This document shows positions 1 to 8,100 of a stretch of 64,000 bases of DNA, in pieces; position 1 is the stretch's first letter; each line of letters starts with the position of its first letter. A model generated the notes under the pieces. The model searched no databases. It saw only the letters and a program-made list of their open reading frames with translations, and had not been told where the DNA came from. Position numbers and translations under genes: made by a program. The stretch spans positions 372,001 to 436,000 of the forward strand of contig NZ_KB822577.1 of NCBI RefSeq assembly GCF_000364605.1, in the 5' to 3' direction. Source of the DNA: Nocardioides sp. Iso805N. GTDB taxonomy: Bacteria; Actinomycetota; Actinomycetes; Propionibacteriales; Nocardioidaceae.

Positions 1-925
1 CGGTGAACGCGGGTAGGCCGAAGAGCTCCTGACGCTGTGACCAGGTCGCCATCCGATCGGCGCGCGAACCGGTCTCGCCGTGCTCGCGCAGGTGGGCCAG
101 CGCCTCCCGCCCGGCGAGATGCATGGAGCGCATCAGGTAGTTGGCGAAGAGCACGACCCCGAAGCCGAGGTCGACGTACTCCTTCAGTTCCAGCTGCGGT
201 GTCCTGCCTCCCTCGACCACGTTGACCACGAGCGGCACGCCGGCCAGCTCGCGTCCGACGAGCTCCAGTTCCTCGACGGTGCGTGGCGCTTCGACGAAGA
301 TCACGTCGGCGCCGGCCTCGACGTACGCCGTGGCTCGCGCGATGGCCTCGTCGATGCCATGCACGGATCGGGCGTCGGTGCGTGCGATGATCACCAGGTC
401 TGCGTCGGTCCGGGCCTCGCAGGCCGCGGCGATCTTGGTCTGCATGTGGCCCGCGGGGATGAGCGCGTGGTCGTCGAAGTGACCGCATCGCTTGGGCATC
501 TCCTGGTCCTCGAGCTGGATCGCTGCGGCGCCAGCGCGTTCGAGCAGGCGTACGGTCCGCATCGCCGCCAGCGGGCCGCCGTAACCGGTGTCGGCGTCGA
601 CGACCAGCGGCAGCCGGGTCGCCTCGTTGAGCCGACCAGCGTGGTCGACGACCTCGCCGAGCGAGACAAGACCGAGGTCCGGGATGCCGTAGCCGGCGTT
701 GGCCAGGCCGGCGCCGGTGGCGTACGCGGCGGCGAAGCCGGCCTCCTCGACGAGTCGGGCACCCAGAGCGTCGGTGACGCCGGGGAGTACGAGCGGCGAG
801 CCGGTCGTCGATGCGGACAGGGCTGTGCGGAGGTCGGCGCGACGCTCCTGCGCGGACGGCATCGGGCCGACGCCGGTGAGCGCGGAGAGGTCGCCGAGGG
901 CGTTGGGGGAGGCGGAGGTGGACAC
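1..925 (-). CDS. PEP mutase / isocitrate lyase family enzyme (3' end outside window)
   Basis: The frame stays open for 308 codons from a GTG start at 925 and runs off the left edge, so the C-terminus is missing. Residues 110-117 read DADTGYGG, followed by QLEDQ near 137-141 and KRCGH near 145-149. This is the metal-binding and catalytic-cysteine pattern of the isocitrate lyase / PEP mutase superfamily (methylisocitrate lyase, oxaloacetate decarboxylase and similar C-C lyases of 2-hydroxy or 2-oxo acids). GTG 925 was preferred to the in-frame GTG at 937 because a GTGAGG stretch lies 6 bases before it. A TetR-type operator sits 14 bases upstream, so the gene probably belongs to the same regulon as the divergent monooxygenase operon. 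The exact substrate cannot be told. Confidence 0.85.
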   Translation of the reverse strand, partial: MSTSASPNALGDLSALTGVGPMPSAQERRADLRTALSASTTGSPLVLPGVTDALGARLVEEAGFAAAYATGAGLANAGYGIPDLGLVSLGEVVDHAGRLNEATRLPLVVDADTGYGGPLAAMRTVRLLERAGAAAIQLEDQEMPKRCGHFDDHALIPAGHMQTKIAAACEARTDADLVIIARTDARSVHGIDEAIARATAYVEAGADVIFVEAPRTVEELELVGRELAGVPLVVNVVEGGRTPQLELKEYVDLGFGVVLFANYLMRSMHLAGREALAHLREHGETGSRADRMATWSQRQELFGLPAFT

Positions 926-938
926 GCCGATCCTCACT

Positions 939-960
939 CTCTGTAGTGGTCGTTACAGAG
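939..960. promoter_or_regulatory. TetR-type operator, copy 1
   Basis: Perfect 7-base inverted repeat CTCTGTA ... TACAGAG around the 8-base centre GTGGTCGT. It lies in the leader of the leftward lyase gene. The same arms and nearly the same centre recur at 13540-13561, and variants occur at 1037-1084 and 11953-11993. The likely binders are the two TetR proteins at 12138-13486 (inference). Confidence 0.75.
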
Positions 961-998
961 ACTGTGACACTCGGCTCACGTTTGACGCAAGGGGATCT

Positions 999-1014
999 CG
1001 TGATTGCGGTCACT
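999..1014. promoter_or_regulatory. CRP/GlxR-like site
   Basis: CGTGATTGCGGTCACT resembles the TGTGA-N6-TCACA consensus of actinobacterial CRP/GlxR proteins, with one mismatch in each outer arm position. It lies between the divergent lyase gene and the monooxygenase operon. Eight similar sites occur elsewhere in the window. Confidence 0.4.
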
Positions 1015-1036
1015 AAATTGTGCCGCGAGGCCTTGC

Positions 1037-1084
1037 TAGAGCGATCACTACGGGGATAACGTCCCCGTAACGACCACTACAGAG
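1037..1084. promoter_or_regulatory. Tandem TetR-type operators before the monooxygenase operon
   Basis: Two copies of the GATCACTAC / GACCACTAC core lie at 1043-1051 and 1072-1080, 29 bases apart. The second is embedded in GTAACGACCACTACAGAG, which keeps one full arm of the 939-960 palindrome. They end about 50 bases before the first gene of the operon, so they probably overlap its promoter. No clear -10/-35 pair could be assigned. Confidence 0.6.
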
Positions 1085-1135
1085 ACGTGGGTCACTTCGC
1101 ATTGGCCGCGTCCGACCCTGATGGAGGGCTCACGG

Positions 1136-2311
1136 ATGTCCGTCCTCGACGAGATCCGCCGGCTGGAACCCGAGTTCCGTGCCGAAGAGGACCTGTCGGC
1201 CGAGCAGCGTTCGCTGACCGACCGGACCTACAAGTACATGCTGGAGTCCGGGCTCATGCGCGGGCTGCAGCCGAAGCGCTGGGGCGGTGGCGAGCTCTCC
1301 CTGCGCGAGCACCTCGCGGCCGTCTACGAGCTCGGCCGCATCGCCCCCTCTGCGGGCTGGGTCGCCGGCGTCGTCGGGTCGCACCCGTGGCAGCTGGCGC
1401 TGTTCCCCGAGGAGGTGCAGCAGGAGATCTGGGGCACAGACCCGAACTGGAACGCCTCCTCCTCCTACGCCCCGACCGGGAAGATCGAGCCCGTCGAGGG
1501 CGGCTACCGGGTCAGCGGACGCTGGTCCTTCTCCTCCGGCTCCGATCACGCGCAGGGGGTGATCCTGGGCGGCTTCGCCGGCAAGGTCGAGGTCGCTCCC
1601 GGCGTCGAGGTGCCCAACTACGGCTCGGCGCTGCTCTACCGCGACCAGTACGTCATCGAGGACACCTGGCACGTTCAGGGCTCCCGGGGCACCGGCTCGA
1701 AGGATATCGTCGTCGACGACGCCTTCATCCCCGTGAGCCGGTTCCTCTCCAGCCCGCTCTACGAGTACAACCCCGAGCGCCCGGCGCCCGGTTTGGCGGT
1801 CAACACCGGCGCCCTCTACCAAGTGCCGTGGGCGGTGATGTTCAACCTCGTGCTGGTCGCGCCGATGCTCGGCCTGGGTCGGCGATACCTCGACGAGTGG
1901 CGCGCCGAGACTGAGGGCCGTAAGGCCAACTGGGGCGGTTCGCTCAAGGATGACCCGCTCATGCAGATGCACCTCGCCGAGGCCGAGTGGGTGCACGAGG
2001 CCGCCGTCCTGAAGATGTACGACGCCATCGACACGATCACCGCCGCCGCAGAGGCCGTCGTCTTCCTCGACCGCGGCGAGCGCGCCCGGATGCGGTGGAA
2101 CATCACTCGCGGCTGCCAGCAGGTCGGCCTGGCGATCAACCAGCTGCACCGCGTCGCCTCGGGCCGCACGGTGTTCGTCGACCACCCGCTCCACCGGATC
2201 TACCAGGACGTGACCGCCGAGCTCGGCCACGCCTTCCTCGTCTCCGACGCCGTGGGTCAGTACTACGGCGCTCATCTCCTCAACTCCACCGCACCGGAGG
2301 TCATGCTGTGA
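1136..2311 (+). CDS. ACAD-fold flavin-dependent aromatic monooxygenase (HsaA-like)
   Basis: This 391-residue protein has the acyl-CoA-dehydrogenase fold used by two-component phenol hydroxylases such as HsaA and the C2 component of 4-hydroxyphenylacetate hydroxylase. These enzymes ortho-hydroxylate phenols with reduced flavin supplied by a separate reductase. Visible family blocks are GWVAG followed by HPW near residue 80, WSFSSG near 130 and GTGSKD near 190. ATG 1136 was chosen over the in-frame ATG 1121 because GGAGGG at 1123-1128 then sits 7 bases ahead. It overlaps the dioxygenase gene by 4 bases and has a close paralogue three genes downstream. The reductase partner is probably the gene at 13574, which has the same operator. 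Substrate unknown. Confidence 0.85.
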   Translation: MSVLDEIRRLEPEFRAEEDLSAEQRSLTDRTYKYMLESGLMRGLQPKRWGGGELSLREHLAAVYELGRIAPSAGWVAGVVGSHPWQLALFPEEVQQEIWGTDPNWNASSSYAPTGKIEPVEGGYRVSGRWSFSSGSDHAQGVILGGFAGKVEVAPGVEVPNYGSALLYRDQYVIEDTWHVQGSRGTGSKDIVVDDAFIPVSRFLSSPLYEYNPERPAPGLAVNTGALYQVPWAVMFNLVLVAPMLGLGRRYLDEWRAETEGRKANWGGSLKDDPLMQMHLAEAEWVHEAAVLKMYDAIDTITAAAEAVVFLDRGERARMRWNITRGCQQVGLAINQLHRVASGRTVFVDHPLHRIYQDVTAELGHAFLVSDAVGQYYGAHLLNSTAPEVML

Positions 2312-3240
2312 TCACCCAACTCGCCTACCTGGGCATCGCGTCCCCCAAATCCGAGGAGTGGCGCGACTACGCGACCCGCCTGCTCGGTGCTGTCATCGCC
2401 GAGGACGGTCCCGACGGCGCCGTTCGGGTCAAGGTCGACGACGCCGGCTACCGCATCGCCATCCACCCGGCCGAGCAGGACGAGCTCCGCTACGCCGGCT
2501 GGGCCTGCCACAACGAGGTGGAGCTGCGCTCCTACGTCGCCGAGCTGCGCGGCAAGGGCCTGGAGATCCACGACGGCACCGAGGAGGAGCTCAAGGAGCG
2601 CCGGGTCGCGGAGCTCTACTGGTTCACCGACCCGTTCGGCAACCGGCACGAGCTGATCTGGGGCCAGTACTCCGACCCGAACTCCTTCTTCCCCGCTCGC
2701 CCGATGCGCGGCCGCTTCGTCACCGGCGACCTCGGTCTGGGCCACATCGTGCTGATCGTGCCGAACCTCGAGCAGGCCGACGACTTCTTCGCCAAGACGC
2801 TCGGATTCCGGCTCTCGGACAAGGTCAAGAGCGACATCTTCAACCTGCGCTTCTACCACTGCAACGGCCGCCACCACTCGCTCGCGGTCGCGGAGATCCC
2901 GGGCATGACCGGCATCAACCACCTGATGCTCGAGGTGGAGAACTTCGACGATCTCGGCACGGCGGTGGATCTGTTCAGCGAGGACCCGGAGCGGGAGATC
3001 CTGCTCTCCCTGGGGCGGCACACCAACGACCTGATGACGTCGATCTACGTCCAGACCCCGAGCTCGCTGCAGATCGAGTACGGCCACGGCGGCATCAGCG
3101 TCGACGACCTCGCCTGGGTCGCCGGCTACCACGACGTGCCCTCGATCTGGGGGCACCACCGCTCGCAGGCGTACCTCGACGGCCCGCCGGGAATCTTCCG
3201 CATGCTGGAGCCGGCCGATGGTGCGGAGGCGGGCCGGTGA
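2308..3240 (+). CDS. Type I extradiol ring-cleavage dioxygenase (BphC/HsaC family)
   Basis: The 310-residue two-domain vicinal-oxygen-chelate protein should cleave a catechol next to its hydroxyls (meta cleavage) using Fe(II). The C-terminal domain shows the metal triad: His146 (GLGH), His205 (INH) and Glu257 (QIEYG). His189-His190 in a RHHS motif is at the usual second-sphere position. The N-terminal domain is the degenerate structural copy. The GTG start overlaps the monooxygenase stop as GTGA, and the next hydrolase gene overlaps in the same way, so the three should be translated in step. It is the natural follow-on to hydroxylation by the upstream monooxygenase. Confidence 0.9.
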   Translation: MITQLAYLGIASPKSEEWRDYATRLLGAVIAEDGPDGAVRVKVDDAGYRIAIHPAEQDELRYAGWACHNEVELRSYVAELRGKGLEIHDGTEEELKERRVAELYWFTDPFGNRHELIWGQYSDPNSFFPARPMRGRFVTGDLGLGHIVLIVPNLEQADDFFAKTLGFRLSDKVKSDIFNLRFYHCNGRHHSLAVAEIPGMTGINHLMLEVENFDDLGTAVDLFSEDPEREILLSLGRHTNDLMTSIYVQTPSSLQIEYGHGGISVDDLAWVAGYHDVPSIWGHHRSQAYLDGPPGIFRMLEPADGAEAGR

Positions 3241-4106
3241 CGAGCACCACGATCGAGACCGCCAGCCGGATCCGCGAGGACGACATCGCGATCAGCGACG
3301 GCCGTCACCTGCGCGTCCTGCAAACCGGGGAGTACGGGCAGCCGGCCCTGCTCTTCCTGCACGGCTCCGGCCCCGGCGTCACCGCCGGCAGCAACTGGCG
3401 CGGCGTCCTGGACGCCCTTGGTGAGGGCTTCCACTGCATCGCCCCCGACATCCTCGGCTTCGGCGACTCCTCCTACCCCGACCCGCAGCCGCAGGGCTTC
3501 AAGGCCCAGGCCGAGGTCCGCATCGACGCGCTCTTCGCGCTCCTCGACACACTCCGCATCGAGAAGGTCATCCTGGTCGGCAACTCGATGGGCGGGATGT
3601 ACTCCCTGCGCATGACGCAGCTGCGCCCCGAACTCGTCGCCGGCCTGGCGCTGATGGGCTCCGGCGGCATGCCCGGCCTCGAGCCGACGCCGGGCCTGAT
3701 CAAGCTGGTCACCTACTTCGACGATCCGAGCGTCGAGGCGATGGCCGATCTTCTCATCCAGTTCGTGCACGACAAGCAGGCCTTCGGCGACAAGGTTGAG
3801 GAGGTCGCAGCCGAGCGGATGCCGATCGTGCAGCGGCCCTGGATCGAGGCCGGTCACCGCGCGATGTTCGCCCCCGAGATGCTGTCCTTCACCGCCGAGG
3901 ACCTGGCCCGGATGGACGTGCCGGCACTGGTCGTGCACGGTCGCCAGGACGCGATCGTCCCGATCGAGTCCAGCTACTACCTGGCGGAGCACCTGCCACA
4001 CGCCGACCTGTTCGTCATCAACGAGTGCGGCCACTGGACGCAGATCGAGCAGGCGGACAAGTTCGCCGCGCTGCTGCGCACGTTCGCCGAGGGAGGCCTG
4101 TCATGA
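3237..4106 (+). CDS. Meta-cleavage product C-C hydrolase (BphD/HsaD/MhpC-like)
   Basis: The 289-residue alpha/beta-hydrolase has HGSGPG (oxyanion-hole region, about 42-47), nucleophile elbow GNSMGG with Ser117, Asp238 in HGRQD and His266 in CGHW. This is the triad of hydrolases that split the vinylogous diketone made by extradiol dioxygenases into an acid and a 2-hydroxydienoate. It starts at a GTG that overlaps the dioxygenase stop by 4 bases and overlaps the second monooxygenase in the same manner. A second hydrolase two genes later suggests the operon attacks two ring-fission products or two related substrates. Confidence 0.9.
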   Translation: MTSTTIETASRIREDDIAISDGRHLRVLQTGEYGQPALLFLHGSGPGVTAGSNWRGVLDALGEGFHCIAPDILGFGDSSYPDPQPQGFKAQAEVRIDALFALLDTLRIEKVILVGNSMGGMYSLRMTQLRPELVAGLALMGSGGMPGLEPTPGLIKLVTYFDDPSVEAMADLLIQFVHDKQAFGDKVEEVAAERMPIVQRPWIEAGHRAMFAPEMLSFTAEDLARMDVPALVVHGRQDAIVPIESSYYLAEHLPHADLFVINECGHWTQIEQADKFAALLRTFAEGGLS

Positions 4107-5278
4107 GCCTGGTCGACAAGGTCAGGGCCGCCGGCCCGACGCTGGCCGCCAGCGACGCGGTCAGCTCCGCCCAGGGCCGACTCTCGCACGTGGCCCTCGC
4201 CGCCCTCACCGACTCCGGCATCCTGCGTGCCCTGCAGCCCGCCCGCTGGGGCGGGGGCGAGGTCGCCCTCGACGAGTACGCCGAGGCGATCATCGAGGTC
4301 GGCCGCCACTCGGCGTCGGCCGGCTGGGTCAGCTCCGTGGCGGGCGTCCACCCGTGGCAGATCGCGCTCTTCCCCGAGCAGACCCAGGAGGAGATCTGGG
4401 GCACGGACCCCGACCGCCGGATCGCCTCCTCGTACACGCCCACCGGAAAGATCGAGAAGGTCGCCGGCGGCTACCGGGTCTCCGGGCGATGGTCCTTCTC
4501 CTCCGGCATCGGGATCTCCAGCGGCGTCATCCTCGGCGGGATCGCCGGCACGCGCGAGATCGACGGCGTCGAGCACCCCGACTTCACCGCCGTCATCCTC
4601 GACGAGGGCGACTACCGCGTCGAGCAGACCTGGAGCGTCGCCGGCCTGCGCGGCAGCGGGTCCAACGACGTAGTCGTCGACGACGTGTTCGTGCCCGAGC
4701 ACCGCGGGCAGTCCCACCTCTTCTACACCCACGGCCTCGGCACACCGCTGCCCGGCCAGGAGAAGAACGACGGCCCCCTCTACCGCACCCCGTGGGCGGT
4801 CGTCTTCAACCTGATCATCGCGGCCGGCGCGGTCGGGGCGGTCACCGGGTTCGTCGACTCCTGGGTCGCCGAGACGCGCACGCGCCGTACGAACTACGGC
4901 GTGATGCTGCGCGAGGAGGGCCTGGTACAGAACCACCTGGCCGAGGCGCAGTGGCAGCTCGACGCGGCACGACTCAAGATCCTGCGGGCCGGGCGCGAGC
5001 TGATGGAGCACGCCGAGGCCGGGCGGATCCCGTCCCTGGAGGAGCGTGCCTGGTACCGCTGGGACGTCGCCAAGGCCGCCAACTCCGCCACCGACGCCGC
5101 TCATGCGCTGATGCGGGTGGCGTCCGGGCGCTCGGCGTTCCTCGACCACCCGCTGCAGGCCAAGTTCCAGGACGTGGTCGCCGCCAGCTCGCACGCGTTC
5201 CTCTACGACGACCCGCTCGCGCGGGCCTGGGGCGGTCGCCACCTCGGCGCCGAGAAACTCGTGGCGGTGCACCTGTGA
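4103..5278 (+). CDS. Second ACAD-fold flavin-dependent monooxygenase
   Basis: This 391-residue paralogue of the gene at 1136 keeps the same landmark blocks (HPW, WSFSSG, GSGSND in place of GTGSKD). Its ATG overlaps the preceding hydrolase stop (ATGA) and its stop overlaps the next hydrolase start (GTGA). Having two hydroxylases in one operon suggests two different phenolic intermediates, or alternative regiochemistry on one substrate (inference). The GTG-rich coupling means both are made in similar amounts. Confidence 0.85.
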   Translation: MSLVDKVRAAGPTLAASDAVSSAQGRLSHVALAALTDSGILRALQPARWGGGEVALDEYAEAIIEVGRHSASAGWVSSVAGVHPWQIALFPEQTQEEIWGTDPDRRIASSYTPTGKIEKVAGGYRVSGRWSFSSGIGISSGVILGGIAGTREIDGVEHPDFTAVILDEGDYRVEQTWSVAGLRGSGSNDVVVDDVFVPEHRGQSHLFYTHGLGTPLPGQEKNDGPLYRTPWAVVFNLIIAAGAVGAVTGFVDSWVAETRTRRTNYGVMLREEGLVQNHLAEAQWQLDAARLKILRAGRELMEHAEAGRIPSLEERAWYRWDVAKAANSATDAAHALMRVASGRSAFLDHPLQAKFQDVVAASSHAFLYDDPLARAWGGRHLGAEKLVAVHL

Positions 5279-6132
5279 GCCACATCCGGACCTCCGACGT
5301 CGCCGTCACCGTCGACGGCCTCGACCTCGATCTGCGCGTGTATGCCTCCGGCGACCCAGGCCTGGAGACCGTGTTGTTCCTGCACGGCTCCGGGCCGGGT
5401 GCCACCGGCCTGTCCAACTGGGAGCGGATCCTCGAGGACCTCGCCGGACGCTTCCATTGCATCGCCCCCGACATGGTCGGCTTCGGCGACTCCAGCCACC
5501 CGCTGGATCCGCCCCGCGGCATGGGCCCGTTCAATGAGCTGCGGGCGCGGGCCGTGCTGGCTCTGCTCGACGAGCTCGGCCTGGAGAAGGTGCACGTCGT
5601 GGGCAACTCGATGGGCGGCCAGCTCGCCCTGATCCTGGCGCTGGACCACCCCGAGCGGATCGACAAGGTGCTGCTGATGGGCAGCGGTGGCGCGCCCGAC
5701 ATGCCGGTGAGCCCGGGCCTGTCGCATCTGCGGGAGTTCTACGCCGACCCGTCGGCGGAGTCCCTGGAGGGGCTGCTCACCGAGTTCGTCCACGACCTCG
5801 AGCCGCTGCGCGGGACCATCGACCGGGTGGTCAAGGAGCGGATGGAGTACGTGACGCGCGAGGACGTGCGACGCTCGCACGAGGCCAGCTTCGACCCGCA
5901 CGGCGCGCGCCGCTTCTTCACCCGCGAGGAGCTCGCCACGCTGCCCCACCACGTTCTGTGCGTGCACGGCCGCGACGACCGCATCATCCCGGTGGCCGCG
6001 TCGAGGTATTTCGCCGAATCAATCCCGGGGGCGAACCTGTACGTGCTCGGCGGCTGCGGCCACTGGACGCAGATCGAGCACCCGCAAACCTTCGAGGCGC
6101 TGCTCGACGGCCTCATCGACGGACGTCTCTAG
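5275..6132 (+). CDS. Second C-C bond alpha/beta-hydrolase (MhpC-like)
   Basis: The 285-residue protein is closely related to the product of 3237-4106. It has HGSGPG at about 37-42, GNSMGG with Ser112, Asp235 in HGRDD and His263 in CGHW, so the full triad is present. GTG start overlaps the monooxygenase stop. A short 8-base gap separates it from the FAH gene, whose ribosome site AGGAG begins right at the stop codon. It is predicted to hydrolyse a ring-fission product. The partner dioxygenase for the second monooxygenase is not in this operon, so both hydrolases may share the one dioxygenase. Confidence 0.87.
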   Translation: MSHIRTSDVAVTVDGLDLDLRVYASGDPGLETVLFLHGSGPGATGLSNWERILEDLAGRFHCIAPDMVGFGDSSHPLDPPRGMGPFNELRARAVLALLDELGLEKVHVVGNSMGGQLALILALDHPERIDKVLLMGSGGAPDMPVSPGLSHLREFYADPSAESLEGLLTEFVHDLEPLRGTIDRVVKERMEYVTREDVRRSHEASFDPHGARRFFTREELATLPHHVLCVHGRDDRIIPVAASRYFAESIPGANLYVLGGCGHWTQIEHPQTFEALLDGLIDGRL

Positions 6133-6140
6133 GAGCCACC

Positions 6141-7010
6141 GTGCGCATCGCCAACCACGACGGGCGCGCCGTCCTCGTCCTCCACGGGACCGATCCCGAC
6201 GGTGCCAAGGGCGCCGACATCGCCACTGCCTCCGAGGGGCGCTTCGGCCCGGACCCGCAGTCGCTCTACGGGGTCTGGGACGACTTCACCGCCTGGGCGA
6301 CCTCGGCGCTGCCGACCCTGGCGGCCGACGCCGTCCTGGACCGGAGCTCCTCAGGCTCGCCGGCACCCCGCCCGCCGCAGGTCGTCGCGATCGGCCTCAA
6401 CTACGCCGATCACGCGGCGGAGGCCGGCATGGAGGTCCCGACCGACCTGCCGCCGATCTTCACCAAGTACCAGTCCGCCATCACCGGCGGCTTCGGCGAG
6501 ATCGACATCCACGGCGACACCGACTGGGAGGTCGAGGTCGTCGCGGTGATGTCCAGGACGGCCCACCGGATCTCCGAGGACGAGGCGTGGTCGTACGTCG
6601 CCGGCCTGGCGGTCGGGCAGGACCTGTCCGACCGGGCGCTGCAGTTCGCCGTGCAGCCGGCGCAGTTCTCCTTCGGCAAGTCGTGGCCCCGCTTCGCGCC
6701 GATCGGTCCGTGGCTCACCACGATCGACGAGCTGCGGGCCGACGGCTTGGACCCGGACGATCTCGCTCTCGGCTGTGCCATCGACGGTGAGTCCGTTCAG
6801 GACGGCCGTACCTCGAAGCTGATCTTCTCGATCCCCGCAACGATCGCGAAGCTCTCCGAGGTCATCACGCTCATGCCCGGCGACGTCATCTTCACCGGCA
6901 CCCCGGACGGGGTCGGCCTGGGCATGTCACCGCAGCGCTTCCTCAGGTCCGGGGAGACCCTGCGGACCTGGGTCGAGGGTCTCGGCGCACTGGAGCACAC
7001 CTTCCGCTGA
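6141..7010 (+). CDS. Fumarylacetoacetate hydrolase (FAH) family enzyme
   Basis: This 289-residue protein has an N-terminal domain of about 75 residues, then the FAH core: GLNYADH near residue 80, the acidic metal motif WEVEV near 130, VGQDLS near 160 and TGTPDGVG near 255. The family covers hydratases, isomerases and decarboxylases of 2-hydroxydienoates, as well as acylpyruvate hydrolases. In this position it most likely processes the dienoate left by the hydrolases. The GTG start has AGGAG 5 bases ahead. A paralogue with the same N-terminal domain lies at 36355-37239. It closes the operon and is followed by strong terminators. Confidence 0.82.
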   Translation: MRIANHDGRAVLVLHGTDPDGAKGADIATASEGRFGPDPQSLYGVWDDFTAWATSALPTLAADAVLDRSSSGSPAPRPPQVVAIGLNYADHAAEAGMEVPTDLPPIFTKYQSAITGGFGEIDIHGDTDWEVEVVAVMSRTAHRISEDEAWSYVAGLAVGQDLSDRALQFAVQPAQFSFGKSWPRFAPIGPWLTTIDELRADGLDPDDLALGCAIDGESVQDGRTSKLIFSIPATIAKLSEVITLMPGDVIFTGTPDGVGLGMSPQRFLRSGETLRTWVEGLGALEHTFR

Positions 7011-7027
7011 CCGACCCACTCCCACGC

Positions 7028-7064
7028 CGACCCGGCGCATCCATACCCCGGATGCGTCGGGTCG
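7028..7064. terminator. Intrinsic terminator of the monooxygenase operon
   Basis: A 15-base stem (7028-7042 with 7050-7064, one G-U pair) closes a 7-base loop 17 bases after the FAH stop codon. The following bases are only mildly T-rich, as is common in high-GC actinobacteria. Confidence 0.8.
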
Positions 7065-7085
7065 ACACGTTGTTGCCCTGGGACA

Positions 7086-7109
7086 CGGGCCCGGCCTCCG
7101 CCGGGCCCG
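7086..7109. terminator. Second hairpin after the operon
   Basis: Perfect 10-base stem CGGGCCCGGC / GCCGGGCCCG around the tetraloop CTCC. It stands 21 bases beyond the first hairpin and probably acts as a back-up terminator. Confidence 0.65.
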
Positions 7110-7152
7110 ATCGGTCCCGGCGGAGGGTCTCGACAGGTGGCGTGGACCTTGT

Positions 7153-8028
7153 GTGGGTGACGCGCTCACTTGCGGTCGCAACGATCTGAGCGCCTATCGA
7201 GCGGGCTTCCTGACCCGTCTGCACTCGGACCACGTCACCGACTTGTTCACCTTCTTCGTCCAGGGCTTCGTTGGCGGAGGCCTCGGTGTCGGTGTGCAAT
7301 TCCAGCTCTACGGACCGGGCAACCGTGGGCGGCTCCCGCACGTGTTCCCGCCGGGTCGCTCAGCCAGTGCGCCGTTCAACCCGGCTGATCCCACACCCGT
7401 AACAGTCGGCATGCTGCGCAGCCTCTTCGACGCGTTCGGAGCCGACATCAACGACCGGATGTTCGATGCCGCCGCCGGGAAGATCGGCGACGTCGTTACC
7501 GGGCACAACATCGCGCTGCCACCCGGCGTGCACCTCTGCTACGACGGGACCCCGCCACGGATGCGTCCGTTCCGGATCTACGAGGATGACCGGGTACGCG
7601 TGCTCGCGACCCTGGTCTCGCACGGCCAGGTGGTGCCCGCCTACGCGTTCCGCTTCGAGTCCGACCACGGCTCGATCGTGATCTCCGGCGACACCACGCT
7701 CACGCCCAACCTGCTGGAGCTCGCCGACGGCTGCGACCTGCTGCTCAACGAGGTGATCGACTACGACTCGGTCAACGCCAGCATCGACGCGCTACCGGTC
7801 GGTGACGAGGTCAAGGAAGCGTTCCGCAACCACATGTTCGGAGCGCACACCACCGAGGCCCAGCTGCGCCAGCTGGTCCGAGACATCCTGGTCCGCACGC
7901 TCGCCCTGCACCACGTGGTGCCCGGCGACATCGGCGATCGGGCCTGGCGTCGCGTCGCCGACCGGATCGGCCGAGGCGTGAGGACGACCGTCATCGCCGG
8001 TGTCGACGACATGGTCATCGGCGTCTGA
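7153..8028 (+). pseudogene. Metallo-beta-lactamase-fold hydrolase, 5'-truncated
   Basis: The open frame encodes 291 residues beginning at a GTG. Only about 20 residues precede the LHSDH metal motif (HxHxDH), where relatives carry 60-70 residues forming the first beta strands. Later landmarks are intact: SHGQVVPA, SGDTT near residue 180 and ALHHVVPG near 253. It resembles RNase Z-like MBL hydrolases. There is no ribosome site or operator, and the frame starts just after two terminators. I read it as the 3' part of a gene that lost its start, not a working enzyme. Sequencing error is less likely because no N-terminal match is visible in the other frames. Confidence 0.6.
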
Positions 8029-8048
8029 GAAGGCGCACACGCGACGAT

Positions 8049-8077
8049 GGCTCCGTGATCACTGGGATCACGGAGCC
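8049..8077. terminator. Bidirectional terminator between convergent genes
   Basis: Perfect 12-base stem GGCTCCGTGATC / GATCACGGAGCC with loop ACTGG. It lies between the truncated MBL gene and the leftward importer operon and can serve both. Confidence 0.8.
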
Positions 8078-8100
8078 GTCGCTGGTGCGGGAGCCGACCG

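Noticed and set aside
1121-1135. ATG at 1121 as start of the first monooxygenase
   Set aside because: It would include the GGAGGG ribosome site inside the coding sequence; ATG 1136 has ideal spacing and matches the usual N-terminus.
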